Shown here: in pieces, positions 15,798-25,620 of the stretch
Layout of the letters: each line of letters starts with the position of its first letter
How positions within the stretch are numbered: position 1 is the first letter of the stretch
From: Oribacterium sp. NK2B42
GTDB taxonomy: Bacteria; Bacillota; Clostridia; Lachnospirales; Lachnospiraceae
DNA length: 64,000 nt
NCBI RefSeq assembly: GCF_000424445.1
Contig: NZ_KE384187.1
Location: 257,815 to 321,814, forward strand
Reading direction: 5' to 3'
Translations under genes and position numbers: made by a program
The notes under the pieces: model-generated
The model's input: only the letters and a program-made list of their open reading frames with translations
Told to the model about the DNA's origin: nothing
Databases searched by the model: none

Positions 15798-16613
15798 ATG
15801 AAATATTTAAAAGAACTGATAAAGGATATCATCGGGAGAAGGAGGATGATCCTGGATCTTGCCAAGTCGGATTTCCGGAAAAGATTTGTGGGATCCTATT
15901 TCGGAATCATCTGGATGTTTGTCCAACCTCTCGTGACTGTAGTTATCTATGCTTTTATTTTTGGACCCTACGGCTTCAAATCGGCGCCGCCGGTTCCCAA
16001 TACAAGCTACGTGATCTGGCTCATCCCCGGACTGGTTCCATGGTTTTACTTCAGCGAAGCCATGAATACCATAACCGGAATACTTCATGAGTACAGCTAT
16101 CTCGTGAAGAAGGTTGTATTTCCGGTGGAGCTTTTGCCCATCATAAAGCTTGCATCCTGCTTTTTTGTACATCTTTGTTTTATAGCTATCATGCTGGCGG
16201 CATATTTGATCTCCGGAAGGATGCCGGAGCCAAGCTGGATACAGATTTTCTACTACAGCTTTGCGGCTTCCGTTCTGGCACTTGGACTCGGTTATCTTAC
16301 AAGCGCCGTTAATGTCTTCTTCAAAGACATGCAGCAGATTGTGGGGATAATGCTTCAGTTCGGCATCTGGATGTGCCCCATCATGTATGATGAGACCTTG
16401 TTCACAAGCCGTGCACCCTGGGTCGGAACAGTACTTAAGTTAAACCCGTTTTATTACATAGTCGCAGGGTACCGTGATTCAATGCTTACAGGGGATCTGT
16501 TCTGGATGAGACCTACACTGAGCATTTACTTTTGGGCTGTTACCCTCATCATATTTTTCATGGGACTCGGATTCTTTAAACGGGTACGCCCGCATTTTTC
16601 CGATGTTCTTTAA
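15798..16613 (+). CDS. ABC-2 polysaccharide export permease (Wzm-like)
   Basis: A 271-residue membrane protein with six hydrophobic segments and the ABC-2 export pattern RDFRKRFVGSYFGIIWMFVQPL-like (AKSDFRKRFVGSYFGIIW, about 21-38). These permeases move lipid-linked polysaccharide or teichoic acid across the membrane with a Wzt/TagH ATPase. No such ATPase lies next to it; the following gene is an acyltransferase. It may use an ATPase encoded elsewhere. The ribosome site is weak, and a short hairpin (AAAGGCATT/AATGCCTTT) precedes the start. Confidence 0.85.
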   Translation: MKYLKELIKDIIGRRRMILDLAKSDFRKRFVGSYFGIIWMFVQPLVTVVIYAFIFGPYGFKSAPPVPNTSYVIWLIPGLVPWFYFSEAMNTITGILHEYSYLVKKVVFPVELLPIIKLASCFFVHLCFIAIMLAAYLISGRMPEPSWIQIFYYSFAASVLALGLGYLTSAVNVFFKDMQQIVGIMLQFGIWMCPIMYDETLFTSRAPWVGTVLKLNPFYYIVAGYRDSMLTGDLFWMRPTLSIYFWAVTLIIFFMGLGFFKRVRPHFSDVL

Positions 16614-16728
16614 TGATTGACAGAAACAGTTATGCTTCTCTGGATATCAGAATTCAGAGACATTAACGAATAAACTTATAAGGAAAGAATCTTTACGGAT
16701 TCTTTTGAAGCGTTCAAAGCCGCGTGAC

Positions 16729-16752
16729 TCCTGCGATTGTGAAAATCGCAGG
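16729..16752. other. hairpin between the export permease and plsC
   Basis: CCTGCGATT and AATCGCAGG form a 9-bp stem with a short loop, without a T-run. It could be a processing site or weak attenuator in the 175-bp gap. Confidence 0.45.
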
Positions 16753-16788
16753 CAGTCAGTACGAAGAGTCAAGATTCAGGAGGAATTC

Positions 16789-17538
16789 ATGATATACACA
16801 ATATTTGCATTGGCACATTTGATCTTTTTCTTCACAATTTCTGATATGTTCAATGCCAAAAAAATAGAAAAAATAGAGGACAGAAGAGAAAGATCCCTTG
16901 CAACTCTCAATAAGGTGCAGGTGTTGTTTCGCAACATCCTGAATTCCTGCAAGGTTACTTATGATGTTGAAGGAATGGAGAACCTTACAAATATTCCAAA
17001 GGAAGAGGGAGTTATGTTTGTGGGTAATCACCGCTCCTATTTTGACGTGGTCATAGGCTACACACTTGTAGACAGACCTACAGGTTTTGTTGCAAAGATA
17101 GAGATGCAGAAGATAAAGCCCATGGCAAGATGGATGGACTATGCAGGCTGCCTCATGATAGACAGAAACGATCTCAGGCAGTCCCTTAAGGTTATCCTTA
17201 CAGCAATAAAGTATGTTAAGGCCGGGATTTCCATTTACATTTATCCCGAAGGAACACGTTCTCGGAGTGAGATGGAGGAAGAAATGCTGCCTTTCAAGGA
17301 AGGCTCCTTCAAGATCGCAGAGAAAACCGGCTGCAAGATAGTGCCGATTTCGATGATACACACAAGAGAAGTTCTGGAATCTCATTTTCCTTTTATTCAC
17401 CCTCAGCATGTTAAGGTAAAGATCGGTGAACCGATACTTATGAGTGAGCTTACGGAAGAAGAAAGAAATCATATCGGAAGCTATGCCAGAGACAAGGTTA
17501 TAGAGGGCATAAAGGAATTGAAAGCAAAAGAAGCTTAA
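16789..17538 (+). CDS. plsC: 1-acyl-sn-glycerol-3-phosphate acyltransferase
   Basis: A 249-residue enzyme that acylates lysophosphatidic acid to phosphatidic acid at the membrane. The catalytic HX4D motif is NHRSYFD (His81, Asp86) and the substrate-binding motif is YPEGTRSRS (Glu154-Arg157). An N-terminal hydrophobic helix (1-20) anchors it. The frame is open upstream to 16705, but AGGAGG lies 6 bases before the ATG at 16789, which decides the start. It sits between the export permease and pheA and is probably co-transcribed with the pheA-ppk group. Confidence 0.9.
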   Translation: MIYTIFALAHLIFFFTISDMFNAKKIEKIEDRRERSLATLNKVQVLFRNILNSCKVTYDVEGMENLTNIPKEEGVMFVGNHRSYFDVVIGYTLVDRPTGFVAKIEMQKIKPMARWMDYAGCLMIDRNDLRQSLKVILTAIKYVKAGISIYIYPEGTRSRSEMEEEMLPFKEGSFKIAEKTGCKIVPISMIHTREVLESHFPFIHPQHVKVKIGEPILMSELTEEERNHIGSYARDKVIEGIKELKAKEA

Positions 17539-17571
17539 AGACATAATTCAGAGACTGAAAGGGACCGACAC

Positions 17572-18714
17572 ATGGAAAACAAAGAGACACTTCTGGATAT
17601 CAGGGATCAGCTTGACACCATAGACAGAGACATTACCCTGCTTTACAAGAAACGTATGGATCTCTGTGCCAGGGTTGCTGAAGTAAAGATCAACACCGGA
17701 AAAGCAGTTTTTGATCCTGCGAGAGAACAGCAGAAGCTGGATTCGGTAGCGTCTTATCTGGAAAGTGATTTTGACAAGAAGGCAATTAAGGAACTGTATC
17801 GTCAGATGATGACTATTTCCCGGAGACTTCAGTTCGGTATCATGACTCAGCAGGTCAAGAACTTTGATTCCGGTTTTTCGAAAATCAGCGAGATAGATAA
17901 GACAGGAAAGAAGGCTGTATATCAGGGTGTGGAAGGTGCCTATGCCCAGCTTGCGGCATTTAAATGTTTCGGTACAGATTATGACATAGAAAGCGTTCAT
18001 ACCTGGAAGGACGCAGCGGACATGGTGAAAGCAGGGAAAGCCGACTATGCAGTGATCCCTATCGAAAATTCAAGCCATGGCGTGGTTTCTGACAATTTTG
18101 ACCTGATGATAAAATATCCTGAACTTGCTATAATAGAGGAAGTAGATTTAAAGGTAGAACATGCACTTATGGGTGTAGAAGGAGCTTCCGTTTCGGGACT
18201 TAAGGAAGTGTATTCCCACCCTCAGGCATTGGGACAGTGCAGCGACTTTTTTGATGCCCATCCCGGTATAAAGCCGGTTCCGGTTATCAATACAGCGGTT
18301 GCTGCCAAGTACGTGAAAGATAAAGGAGATGCAACTATAGCTGCATTAGCCTCGGAAAGATCTGCCGAGCTTTACGGTCTCAACATTCTTCAGAGATCAG
18401 TGAACCGGCAGAAAACCAACACCACAAGATTTCTCGTTATCGGAAAGGACAAGGTTTACACCGATAAGGCAAAGAGGATAAGTCTCTGCTTTGAAGCTCA
18501 ACACGAGCCGGGAGCTCTGTACAACATCCTCGGAAACTTTATTTTCAATGATGTCAATATGACTATGATCTCATCCCGTCCTATTCCGGAACACATCTTT
18601 GAGTATCGCTTTTTTGTTGATATCGAAGGAAGACTTGACATGCCAAATGTTATCAATGCAATTTCCGGCATGGGAGATCAGGTGTCAGAATTAAGGATAC
18701 TCGGTAACTACTGA
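17572..18714 (+). CDS. pheA: bifunctional chorismate mutase / prephenate dehydratase
   Basis: A 380-residue enzyme converting chorismate to prephenate and then to phenylpyruvate for phenylalanine synthesis. An AroQ-type mutase helix bundle occupies about 1-90 (LLDIRDQLDTIDRDITLLYKKR, with later Arg and Lys of the active site). The dehydratase domain covers about 112-290, with VYQGVEGAYAQ, the IPIENSSHGVV stretch and NTTRFLVIG at its end. A C-terminal ACT domain (about 298-378, including EHEPGALYNIL-like HEPGALYNILG and the ESRP-equivalent SSRPIPEHIFEYRFFVD) gives feedback control by phenylalanine. AAAGGGA precedes the ATG. Confidence 0.94.
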   Translation: MENKETLLDIRDQLDTIDRDITLLYKKRMDLCARVAEVKINTGKAVFDPAREQQKLDSVASYLESDFDKKAIKELYRQMMTISRRLQFGIMTQQVKNFDSGFSKISEIDKTGKKAVYQGVEGAYAQLAAFKCFGTDYDIESVHTWKDAADMVKAGKADYAVIPIENSSHGVVSDNFDLMIKYPELAIIEEVDLKVEHALMGVEGASVSGLKEVYSHPQALGQCSDFFDAHPGIKPVPVINTAVAAKYVKDKGDATIAALASERSAELYGLNILQRSVNRQKTNTTRFLVIGKDKVYTDKAKRISLCFEAQHEPGALYNILGNFIFNDVNMTMISSRPIPEHIFEYRFFVDIEGRLDMPNVINAISGMGDQVSELRILGNY

Positions 18715-18728
18715 TAAGGGAGTTTGCC

Positions 18729-20948
18729 ATGGCATTTAATACTAAAAATGTTTTTGATCCGTGTAACTACACAAATCGTGAATTAAGCTGGCTTGACTTT
18801 GATGCCCGCTGTCTTTACGAGGCAAGGAATCATGACGAGCCTTTGTTTGAGAGACTTAAATTCCTGAGCATCACTGCTTCCAATCTTGACGAGTTCTTTA
18901 CCGTCAGAGTAGCTTCTCTCAAGGATCAGGTCAATGCCGGATATCTGAAGAAGGATATAGCCGGAATGACACCGCAGCAGCAGCTGGATGCCATCTCGGA
19001 AAAGGTTCAGGGGTTCATGAGCCTGCAGTATTCAACCTATAACAGATCTATACTGCCTGCCCTCAGGAATCAGGGACTTTATCTTATTTCCGAGCATGAA
19101 AAGCTTAATGATGCCGAAGCCGGATTCATCGACAAGTACTTTAAGGAGCAGGTATATCCTGTCCTTACACCGGTTGCGGTGGATTCCTCAAGACCCTTCC
19201 CGCTGGTACTTAACAGGACTCTGAATATTGCGGCCCTTGTTAAGCCAAAAAAGGTTAAGGGAAAGAGCATTACCGGCAAGAAACACAAAAAGGCTGCCGG
19301 ACTTGATATGACTCAGGATAACTTTGAGTTTGCAATGGTACAGGTGCCCAATACCCTGCCACGTCTTGTGGAGCTTCCGGAGGAAACCCTGGCAGACGGA
19401 AAGAAACAGAGAGTTTTCATATTGCTGGAAGAAATCATTGAGCGTAATATGGGACTGCTTTTTGCAAACTATGAGATAGTCTCTACCCATATGTTCAGAA
19501 TCATGAGAAATGCCGACCTCAGTATCGACGAAGAGGAGGCAACGGATCTTCTTGAAGAGATAAAGAAACAGCTTAATCAGCGCCGCTGGGGTGAGGTAGT
19601 GCGTCTCGAGGTTGATGATACCATAGATAAGCGGCTTCTCAAGGTACTCCGTAAGGAGCTTGGCATTGAAAACAAGAACGATGTCTACAGGATAAACGGT
19701 CCTCTGGATCTCACCTTCCTTATGAAGCTTTATAATGTGGAAGGCTTTGAGCATCTGAAGACCCCACAGTATGTTCCGCAGCCGGTACCTGCTCTTGATA
19801 ATGAGGATTCTATATTCAGATGCATAAGACAGAAGGACATCTTTGAGACCGTACCCTATGAAACCTTTGATTCGGTTGTAAGGCTTATCAAGGATGCCTC
19901 AAGGGATCCGGAAACCCTGGCCATAAAGATCACCCTTTACAGAGTGTCGGGTAATTCACCTATAGTAAAGGCTCTGGAGGAGGCAACCGCAAACGGCAAG
20001 GACGTCACCGCCCTCGTAGAGCTTAAGGCACGCTTTGACGAAGAGAACAATATCCAGTGGGCGGAACGCCTTGAGAAAGCGGGAGCTCACGTTATATACG
20101 GACTTGTGGGACTGAAAACTCACAGTAAGATAGCCCTTGTGGTCCGCAGGGAAAAAGATGGAATCCGCAGGTATGTTCATCTTGCGACCGGAAACTACAA
20201 TGACAGCACGGCCAAGCTTTATACCGATCTTGGTATCTTCACCTGCCGTCCCGAGTTCGGAGAGGATGCTTCCAATTTCTTCAACATGATCTCCGGATAT
20301 TCGGAACCCGAGAACTGGAATGAGCTTATCCTGGCACCTTTATGGCTCAGAAAGTGGGTATTGAAAAAAATACGTAAGGAAATAGAGAACGCAAAGAAAG
20401 GGCTTCCTGCTAAAATAACAGCAAAGATGAACTCACTCTGCGATCCTGAGGTTATAGGAACTCTTTATGAGGCCAGTCAGGCCGGTGTGGAGATTGACCT
20501 TATCGTTCGTGGCATATGCTGTCTGAGAGCCGGCATACCAAAGTTAAGCGATCATATACATGTGAGATCCATAGTCGGATATTTCCTTGAGCATGCCCGC
20601 ATATTCAGATTTGAAAACGGAGGCAATCCGGAGTATTATCTCGGAAGTGCAGACTGGATGCCCAGAAACCTTGACAGGCGTATAGAGATAGTGTTCCCTG
20701 TTCACGATAAAGACATTCAGAACAGACTTCAGCATATCCTGGATCTGGAACTTGCGGATAATGTCAAGGCCTCCATCATGGATGAGAAAGGGGAGTATCA
20801 TCACCCTGACCTGAGAGGACGAAAGCAGATCAATTCTCAGGAAGTGCAGTGCAAAGAAGCCCTGGAGCAGACAAAAATGCTTAAGAGTCGCAAGAAGTCG
20901 GAAAAGAAGTTATTTAAACCTGTAGAACATAAGGACATAAAGAAGTAA
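18729..20948 (+). CDS. ppk1: polyphosphate kinase
   Basis: A 739-residue enzyme that makes polyphosphate reversibly from ATP. N-terminal NRELSWLDFDARCLYEA and FLSITASNLDEFFTVRVA, the internal SSRPFPLVLNRTLNIA region, and the two active-site His segments, GLKTHSKIALV and RYVHLATGNYND, identify PPK1. The C-terminal part keeps SADWMPRNLDRRIE. A Lys-rich tail (about 710-739) extends past the conserved domain. GGGAG lies before the ATG, 14 bases after pheA. The response regulator follows within 20 bases, so the four genes may share a transcript. Confidence 0.95.
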   Translation: MAFNTKNVFDPCNYTNRELSWLDFDARCLYEARNHDEPLFERLKFLSITASNLDEFFTVRVASLKDQVNAGYLKKDIAGMTPQQQLDAISEKVQGFMSLQYSTYNRSILPALRNQGLYLISEHEKLNDAEAGFIDKYFKEQVYPVLTPVAVDSSRPFPLVLNRTLNIAALVKPKKVKGKSITGKKHKKAAGLDMTQDNFEFAMVQVPNTLPRLVELPEETLADGKKQRVFILLEEIIERNMGLLFANYEIVSTHMFRIMRNADLSIDEEEATDLLEEIKKQLNQRRWGEVVRLEVDDTIDKRLLKVLRKELGIENKNDVYRINGPLDLTFLMKLYNVEGFEHLKTPQYVPQPVPALDNEDSIFRCIRQKDIFETVPYETFDSVVRLIKDASRDPETLAIKITLYRVSGNSPIVKALEEATANGKDVTALVELKARFDEENNIQWAERLEKAGAHVIYGLVGLKTHSKIALVVRREKDGIRRYVHLATGNYNDSTAKLYTDLGIFTCRPEFGEDASNFFNMISGYSEPENWNELILAPLWLRKWVLKKIRKEIENAKKGLPAKITAKMNSLCDPEVIGTLYEASQAGVEIDLIVRGICCLRAGIPKLSDHIHVRSIVGYFLEHARIFRFENGGNPEYYLGSADWMPRNLDRRIEIVFPVHDKDIQNRLQHILDLELADNVKASIMDEKGEYHHPDLRGRKQINSQEVQCKEALEQTKMLKSRKKSEKKLFKPVEHKDIKK

Positions 20949-20966
20949 AAGACAAAAGGAGTAGTT

Positions 20967-21668
20967 ATGCCACAGATTAATATTCTTGTAGTAGATGATG
21001 AAAAGGAGATCGCCGAGCTTGTTGAGATCTATCTGGTGAGCGACGGATATAAGGTTTTCAAAGCCTATAACGCCGATGACGGACTAAGGATCCTGGATGA
21101 GCAGGAGATTCACCTGGTACTCCTTGATATCATGATGCCGGGTATGAACGGTCTCGAGATGTGTAAGAAGATACGTGAGAAGTCCAATATCCCCGTTATC
21201 ATGCTTTCAGCAAAGTCTACAGATCTCGATAAGATCGTGGGACTTACCGGAGGAGCTGACGATTACGTTACAAAGCCCTTTAATCCTCTTGAGCTCACAG
21301 CCAGAGTCAAGTCACAGCTTCGCAGATATACACAGTTAAATCCGAACGCTGCCAACCAGTTTACAAACAATGAGATAACCATCCGCAATATGACTATCAA
21401 TAAGGATAATCATAAGGTTATCATTGACGGAGAGGATATAAAGCTTACACCTATCGAGTTTGATATACTCTTCCTTCTGGCATCTCATCCGGGTAAGGTA
21501 TTCTCTACAGATGAGATATTTGAGAAGGTATGGAACGAAAAGGTTTATGAGGCCAACAACACAGTTATGGTACATATCCGTCGTCTCCGCGGAAAGATGA
21601 AGGAAGACAGCAGAGAAAACAAGATCATTACCACCGTTTGGGGCGTTGGATATAAGATTGAAAAGTGA
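20967..21668 (+). CDS. OmpR/PhoB family response regulator
   Basis: A 233-residue regulator. The receiver domain (1-120) has the acidic pair Asp10-Asp11, phosphoacceptor Asp54 in LLDIMMPGMNG, and KPFNPLEL at the end. The winged-helix DNA-binding domain (about 135-230) has the KLTPIEFDILFLLASHPGKVFSTDEIF pattern, with NTVMVHIRRLRGKM as the recognition helix. AAAGGAG lies 6 bases before the ATG. A terminator-like hairpin (21673-21720) and a repeat element separate it from its likely partner kinase, so the pair may be partly uncoupled. VanR-like regulators look similar. Confidence 0.92.
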   Translation: MPQINILVVDDEKEIAELVEIYLVSDGYKVFKAYNADDGLRILDEQEIHLVLLDIMMPGMNGLEMCKKIREKSNIPVIMLSAKSTDLDKIVGLTGGADDYVTKPFNPLELTARVKSQLRRYTQLNPNAANQFTNNEITIRNMTINKDNHKVIIDGEDIKLTPIEFDILFLLASHPGKVFSTDEIFEKVWNEKVYEANNTVMVHIRRLRGKMKEDSRENKIITTVWGVGYKIEK

Positions 21669-21672
21669 TTTT

Positions 21673-21720
21673 AAGCCGGACGGAGCACTGCGGACGCAGG
21701 AGTTCCTCCGGCTTTATTTG
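21673..21720 (+). terminator. terminator-like hairpin after the response regulator
   Basis: AAGCCGG and CCGGCTT pair around a loop of about 30 bases, followed by TATTTG. It is weak and may allow read-through to the kinase. Confidence 0.5.
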
Positions 21721-21738
21721 TAGAGTGCTATCGGTGTC

Positions 21739-21804
21739 ATGGGGAACGGTCCTCAATTGCGATTGCCACCTGGGACGGTTCTCAACCGCGAGAACCGTCC
21801 CAGG
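21739..21804. repeat. dispersed palindromic element, copy 1 (GGGACGGTTCTC family)
   Basis: Perfect 15-bp arms CCTGGGACGGTTCTC (21769-21783) and the complement (21790-21804) enclose a 6-base loop. A degenerate half copy (GGGGAACGGTCCTC, 21740s) precedes it. Two more copies are at 37946-37987 and 56691-56734. Confidence 0.85.
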
Positions 21805-21848
21805 TAGTACACCCATGGCAGAGAACCATTGAAAGGTGAGACAAAGCC

Positions 21849-23063
21849 TTGGATAACGAAAAAAAACAAAGTACCGGCAGGATCAGTACAGGACGCGGTT
21901 ATATGATGCAGCTTATCGCCAATATAGGCGTTTCGGCAGTGATCACCGCAGTTCTTGAGGTCTTTCTGGTCACCAATATTACAGCCATCACAAGTTTTCT
22001 TTATCAGACGGGAAACGACTCGCAGACAGTGAAACGTTTTGCTTTCGGGTCTACGATAAGTGTCCTTCTTTTTGTGCTGTTCGGAATAGCTGTTTTTTCT
22101 TTTATCTTTCTGATGATGCAGAGGAAAACGGCAAGAGACATTGAGACCATCGCCAATGCGGTGCAGCAGATTTCGGAAGGGGATCTCACCACAAAGCTTG
22201 ATGTCACCGGTGAGGGAGAGCTTACTGAAATTGCCGAAAACATCAGCCGTATGGAAAAGGATATCAGGGATCTCATCGAGAAGGAACGAAATTCAGAGCA
22301 GTCAAAAACGGATCTTATCACCAATGTTGCCCATGATCTGAGAACTCCGCTTACATCCATCATCGGATATCTGGAGCTTCTCAGAAAGAATAACAGCATT
22401 TCTCCGGAAATGAGACAAAAGTATCTGGATATAGCCTATAACAAATCGGAGAGACTTCAGAAGCTTATCGAGGAGCTTTTCGGATTCACAAAGCTTTCCT
22501 ACGGAAAAGTGAATCTGAACATCACAGAGGTTGATATAGTAAAGCTCCTGGCTCAGCTCCTTGAGGAAAGTTATCCGAATTTCGCCAAGAACGGGCTAAG
22601 CTACGATTATGTTTCCAATACCGGCTCCCAGATCATAGAAGCAGACGGAGATCTTCTGGCCAGGCTTTTTGACAATCTTATCAACAATGCCATCAAGTAC
22701 GGTAAAGAGGGTAAGAGAGTTAAGGTCAACCTCCGTGCCGACAGAGAGATCGTCACCATAAAGATCGTCAATTACGGTTATGTGATCCCGGAAAAGGAAC
22801 TGCCTCTTATTTTTGACAGATTTTATAGGACTGACCACAGCCGTACCACTCAGAACGGTCCCGGCGGAACGGGCCTGGGACTTGCCATCGTTAAAAACAT
22901 TACCGACATGCATCATGGTGCGGTTTCGGTATCTTCCGATCTTTCGGGAACGGTTTTCACCGTTAAGCTGAAGATCCACTTTGAGGAAGGGAAAGAGAAT
23001 TTTGAATCCAGAAATATTGAATCCCACAATCATGACTCAAGAGGTTATGACTACAGAAGATAA
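21849..23063 (+). CDS. sensor histidine kinase
   Basis: A 404-residue membrane kinase. Two membrane helices (about 20-42 and 66-90) enclose a very short extracellular loop, followed by a HAMP domain (91-145). The HisKA phosphoacceptor box is AHDLRTPLTSIIGYLELL (His162). The ATP-binding domain shows NLINNAIKYG and GGTGLGLAIVKNI. The small external loop suggests it senses a membrane or envelope signal. The start is a TTG with AAAGGTGAG about 9 bases upstream. Its partner is the regulator at 20967. VanS-like kinases have this architecture. Confidence 0.9.
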   Translation: MDNEKKQSTGRISTGRGYMMQLIANIGVSAVITAVLEVFLVTNITAITSFLYQTGNDSQTVKRFAFGSTISVLLFVLFGIAVFSFIFLMMQRKTARDIETIANAVQQISEGDLTTKLDVTGEGELTEIAENISRMEKDIRDLIEKERNSEQSKTDLITNVAHDLRTPLTSIIGYLELLRKNNSISPEMRQKYLDIAYNKSERLQKLIEELFGFTKLSYGKVNLNITEVDIVKLLAQLLEESYPNFAKNGLSYDYVSNTGSQIIEADGDLLARLFDNLINNAIKYGKEGKRVKVNLRADREIVTIKIVNYGYVIPEKELPLIFDRFYRTDHSRTTQNGPGGTGLGLAIVKNITDMHHGAVSVSSDLSGTVFTVKLKIHFEEGKENFESRNIESHNHDSRGYDYRR

Positions 23064-25620
23064 TGCAAGGCTTTCTTTACGCCTGCTTTCAAAGATAAAG
23101 ATTATTTTTGCTGTGCTTTTCCTTGTGATGGTATTTCCTCTCATGGCGAAGGCGGACACCATTGATCTTTCCGTGACCTACGGGTATCAGAATACTGCCA
23201 AGGCCGGAAGATTTCTACCCTTAAGCATTACCATAGAAAATACAGGCGAAAAGACTTTTTCAGGTTATATCCATGTGTACATGGTGGAGTCTGAGGACAG
23301 TGTTTATGAGTACAGATACAGGAAGACGGTGGAAGGAGAATCAGAGGACGTGCTGTCTGCCACTGTATCACTGAGCTCCGGTGTAAATCAGATCCTGGTG
23401 ACTGCCGAGGATTCCAAGGGAGAGCTTTTAGGCTCAAGACGAGTCGGTCTTGACGTGGCGGGCTCTGACGCGGAGCTTATCATCGGACTCATTTCCCAGA
23501 GTCCGGAAACCCTTACCTATCTTGGAGGTGTCGGCATCAATAACGGTATCCTCCGCACAAGAACCGTAACTCTCGATACGGATAATCTTCCGAAGGACAA
23601 GAAAGAGCTTGATCAGCTGGATGTGCTTTTTATTTCTGACTACAACATTCAGAAGATGAAAGAAATCGAGGCTGAAACCATCATAGACTGGGTTAAAAAG
23701 GGCGGTGTCCTGGTTCTCGGAACAGGAGCAAAGGGGAATTTTGCTCTTGCGCCTTACTTTGACGGATATCTGAGAGAGCCCCTTATGCCGAGAGAAATGA
23801 AGCTCAATATGGGTGATCAGTATTCTGGAGGATCAGGCAAAAATATCCTTGATCTCAATGCTTCTGCCGTGACCCTTACCCGTGGAAGAGAGGTAATGTA
23901 TTCCGACGGTGTTCCCATCATTTCAATGGTTACGGAGGGAACGGGAGCTATAGCAGTCTCTGGCTATGACTTTTGCGATATCCAAAGATTTGCAACGGAT
24001 CAGATGTTCTATGTGGATGACCTTTTTAAGGCGATACTCGGTCAGAACCGTCTGGACAAGCTGTCTGTTGCGGCATCGGAGAGGAGTCTCAAGCGTTACT
24101 GGGATATCCAGGCTCTCATGAATATGAGTGATCTCAGCAAGATCCCTGAACCGCTGTTTTACGTGACGATTCTGTCTGCCTATGTGCTTCTGGTGGGTCC
24201 GGGACTTTATTTCTATCTCCGTACCCATGACATGATAAGGCTTTACAGGCCGGGGGTTATAGTGGTCACAGCCCTTGCGGCCATGCTCATATGGGTCATG
24301 GGTGTGGGAACCAGATTTTCAGGTCCCTTCCTTACCTACGCAAAGCTAAATGAAGTGTCCAAAGACAGTATTAACGAGATCGATTATGTAAATTTAAGGT
24401 CTCCCTATAACAGCACCTATACCTTTGATGTTAAATCCGAGTACTATGTATATCCGGTGCTTAAGGGATCCGACTACAACGGAGATATCCAGGAGCTTTC
24501 ATTGGATACAGAGACCGGACATACCACCATCAATAATGACCGTGACAAAACGGAGATAATCATTTCCCATACCGATACTTTTACGGGAAGATATTTTGAG
24601 TTTAACACGAAAACTCCCAATTCCGGAGGCTGCTTCACCACAGATATGGTGTATTCAAACGGGAAGGTTCAGGGTGTTCTCAAAAATGACTCGGACTATG
24701 AGCTTTCCGACGCAGCCATCCTTATCTATGGAAAGGTTATCCTTATTGGGAAACTCGGAGCAGGTGAGGAAGTTGATCTGTCGGGAAAGGATATCATCAA
24801 TGTTCCCGTCGGGGATTATCAAAGGATTGCGGATACGGTTACGGACGGCGCCAATTTCAGCTTCCTGAAATACTATATTTCCGACAACATGGCGGGTTAT
24901 TACGGGGATGCAAGACTTGTAGGCTTTGTCCGTGAGAGCGGTCTGGGAGAACGCTTGAGCTTTTCGGATCAGCTTAACTATGACAGCTACGGAGTCAGCA
25001 TGGTGGTGGCGTCTCTTCCGCTTGACACAAGAGTCGGGGATGAGTACAGCTACAGCGTCATGTCTACGGATCCTGAGGTAAGAGCCGGAGATTATAACAT
25101 CAGTGACAACACTATTTCCGGCGTGGTTCCTGCAGTTCTGGCTTACCACCTTGGAGAGGGCGATAACATTAGCAGTATCACCATAGAGAGCCTGAGCTCC
25201 GATGATTCCGGAAATACGAACCACAGGATAGGAAATCTGAGACCGTTTAAGGGCTCCTTAAGCTTCTACAACAATCGTACCGGAGGCTTTGATCCCGTGG
25301 ATATTGGGGACGGAGTTCTGACCGATAAGGAGCTTACCTACTACCTTGGTGAGGATAATGTTCTCGTGGTGAAGTATACACCCGGCGAGCAGAATCTCGG
25401 CATCGATGAGAGAATGTATCTGCCTATGATCACTGTCACCGTGAAGGAAAATGTTACTGTCATAAATCAGATACTTGATAACGGAACCGGAGATGAGCAG
25501 CAGGAGGAAGTGGGACCGCTACCGCTGGATGCTGACGGAAGTGTGGTCGCCGATGAGATAGCTCCGTCGGTTCCTGCCACTGAAACACAGGAAGGAGAGT
25601 CTCAGGATGATCGCCCTTGA
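23047..25620 (+). CDS. large membrane-anchored extracytoplasmic protein of an ABC transporter locus
   Basis: I do not recognise a named family. About 857 residues: an N-terminal signal or anchor (about 13-36, ending MAKADT), a beta-rich extracellular region opening with a NEW3-like statement (AGRFLPLSITIENTGEKTF), a GATase-like or GldG-like middle (LDVLFISDYNIQKM, then GGVLVLGTG), and two membrane helices near 368-390 and 402-422. A second large extracellular region and an acidic Pro/Glu tail follow. It overlaps the kinase gene and the ATPase gene, so it is coupled to both. The start is uncertain: the ATG at 23047 has GAGG only 2 bases upstream, and a TTG at 23002 with GGAAGGGAAAGAG is an alternative. 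Confidence 0.75.
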   Translation: MTTEDNARLSLRLLSKIKIIFAVLFLVMVFPLMAKADTIDLSVTYGYQNTAKAGRFLPLSITIENTGEKTFSGYIHVYMVESEDSVYEYRYRKTVEGESEDVLSATVSLSSGVNQILVTAEDSKGELLGSRRVGLDVAGSDAELIIGLISQSPETLTYLGGVGINNGILRTRTVTLDTDNLPKDKKELDQLDVLFISDYNIQKMKEIEAETIIDWVKKGGVLVLGTGAKGNFALAPYFDGYLREPLMPREMKLNMGDQYSGGSGKNILDLNASAVTLTRGREVMYSDGVPIISMVTEGTGAIAVSGYDFCDIQRFATDQMFYVDDLFKAILGQNRLDKLSVAASERSLKRYWDIQALMNMSDLSKIPEPLFYVTILSAYVLLVGPGLYFYLRTHDMIRLYRPGVIVVTALAAMLIWVMGVGTRFSGPFLTYAKLNEVSKDSINEIDYVNLRSPYNSTYTFDVKSEYYVYPVLKGSDYNGDIQELSLDTETGHTTINNDRDKTEIIISHTDTFTGRYFEFNTKTPNSGGCFTTDMVYSNGKVQGVLKNDSDYELSDAAILIYGKVILIGKLGAGEEVDLSGKDIINVPVGDYQRIADTVTDGANFSFLKYYISDNMAGYYGDARLVGFVRESGLGERLSFSDQLNYDSYGVSMVVASLPLDTRVGDEYSYSVMSTDPEVRAGDYNISDNTISGVVPAVLAYHLGEGDNISSITIESLSSDDSGNTNHRIGNLRPFKGSLSFYNNRTGGFDPVDIGDGVLTDKELTYYLGEDNVLVVKYTPGEQNLGIDERMYLPMITVTVKENVTVINQILDNGTGDEQQEEVGPLPLDADGSVVADEIAPSVPATETQEGESQDDRP

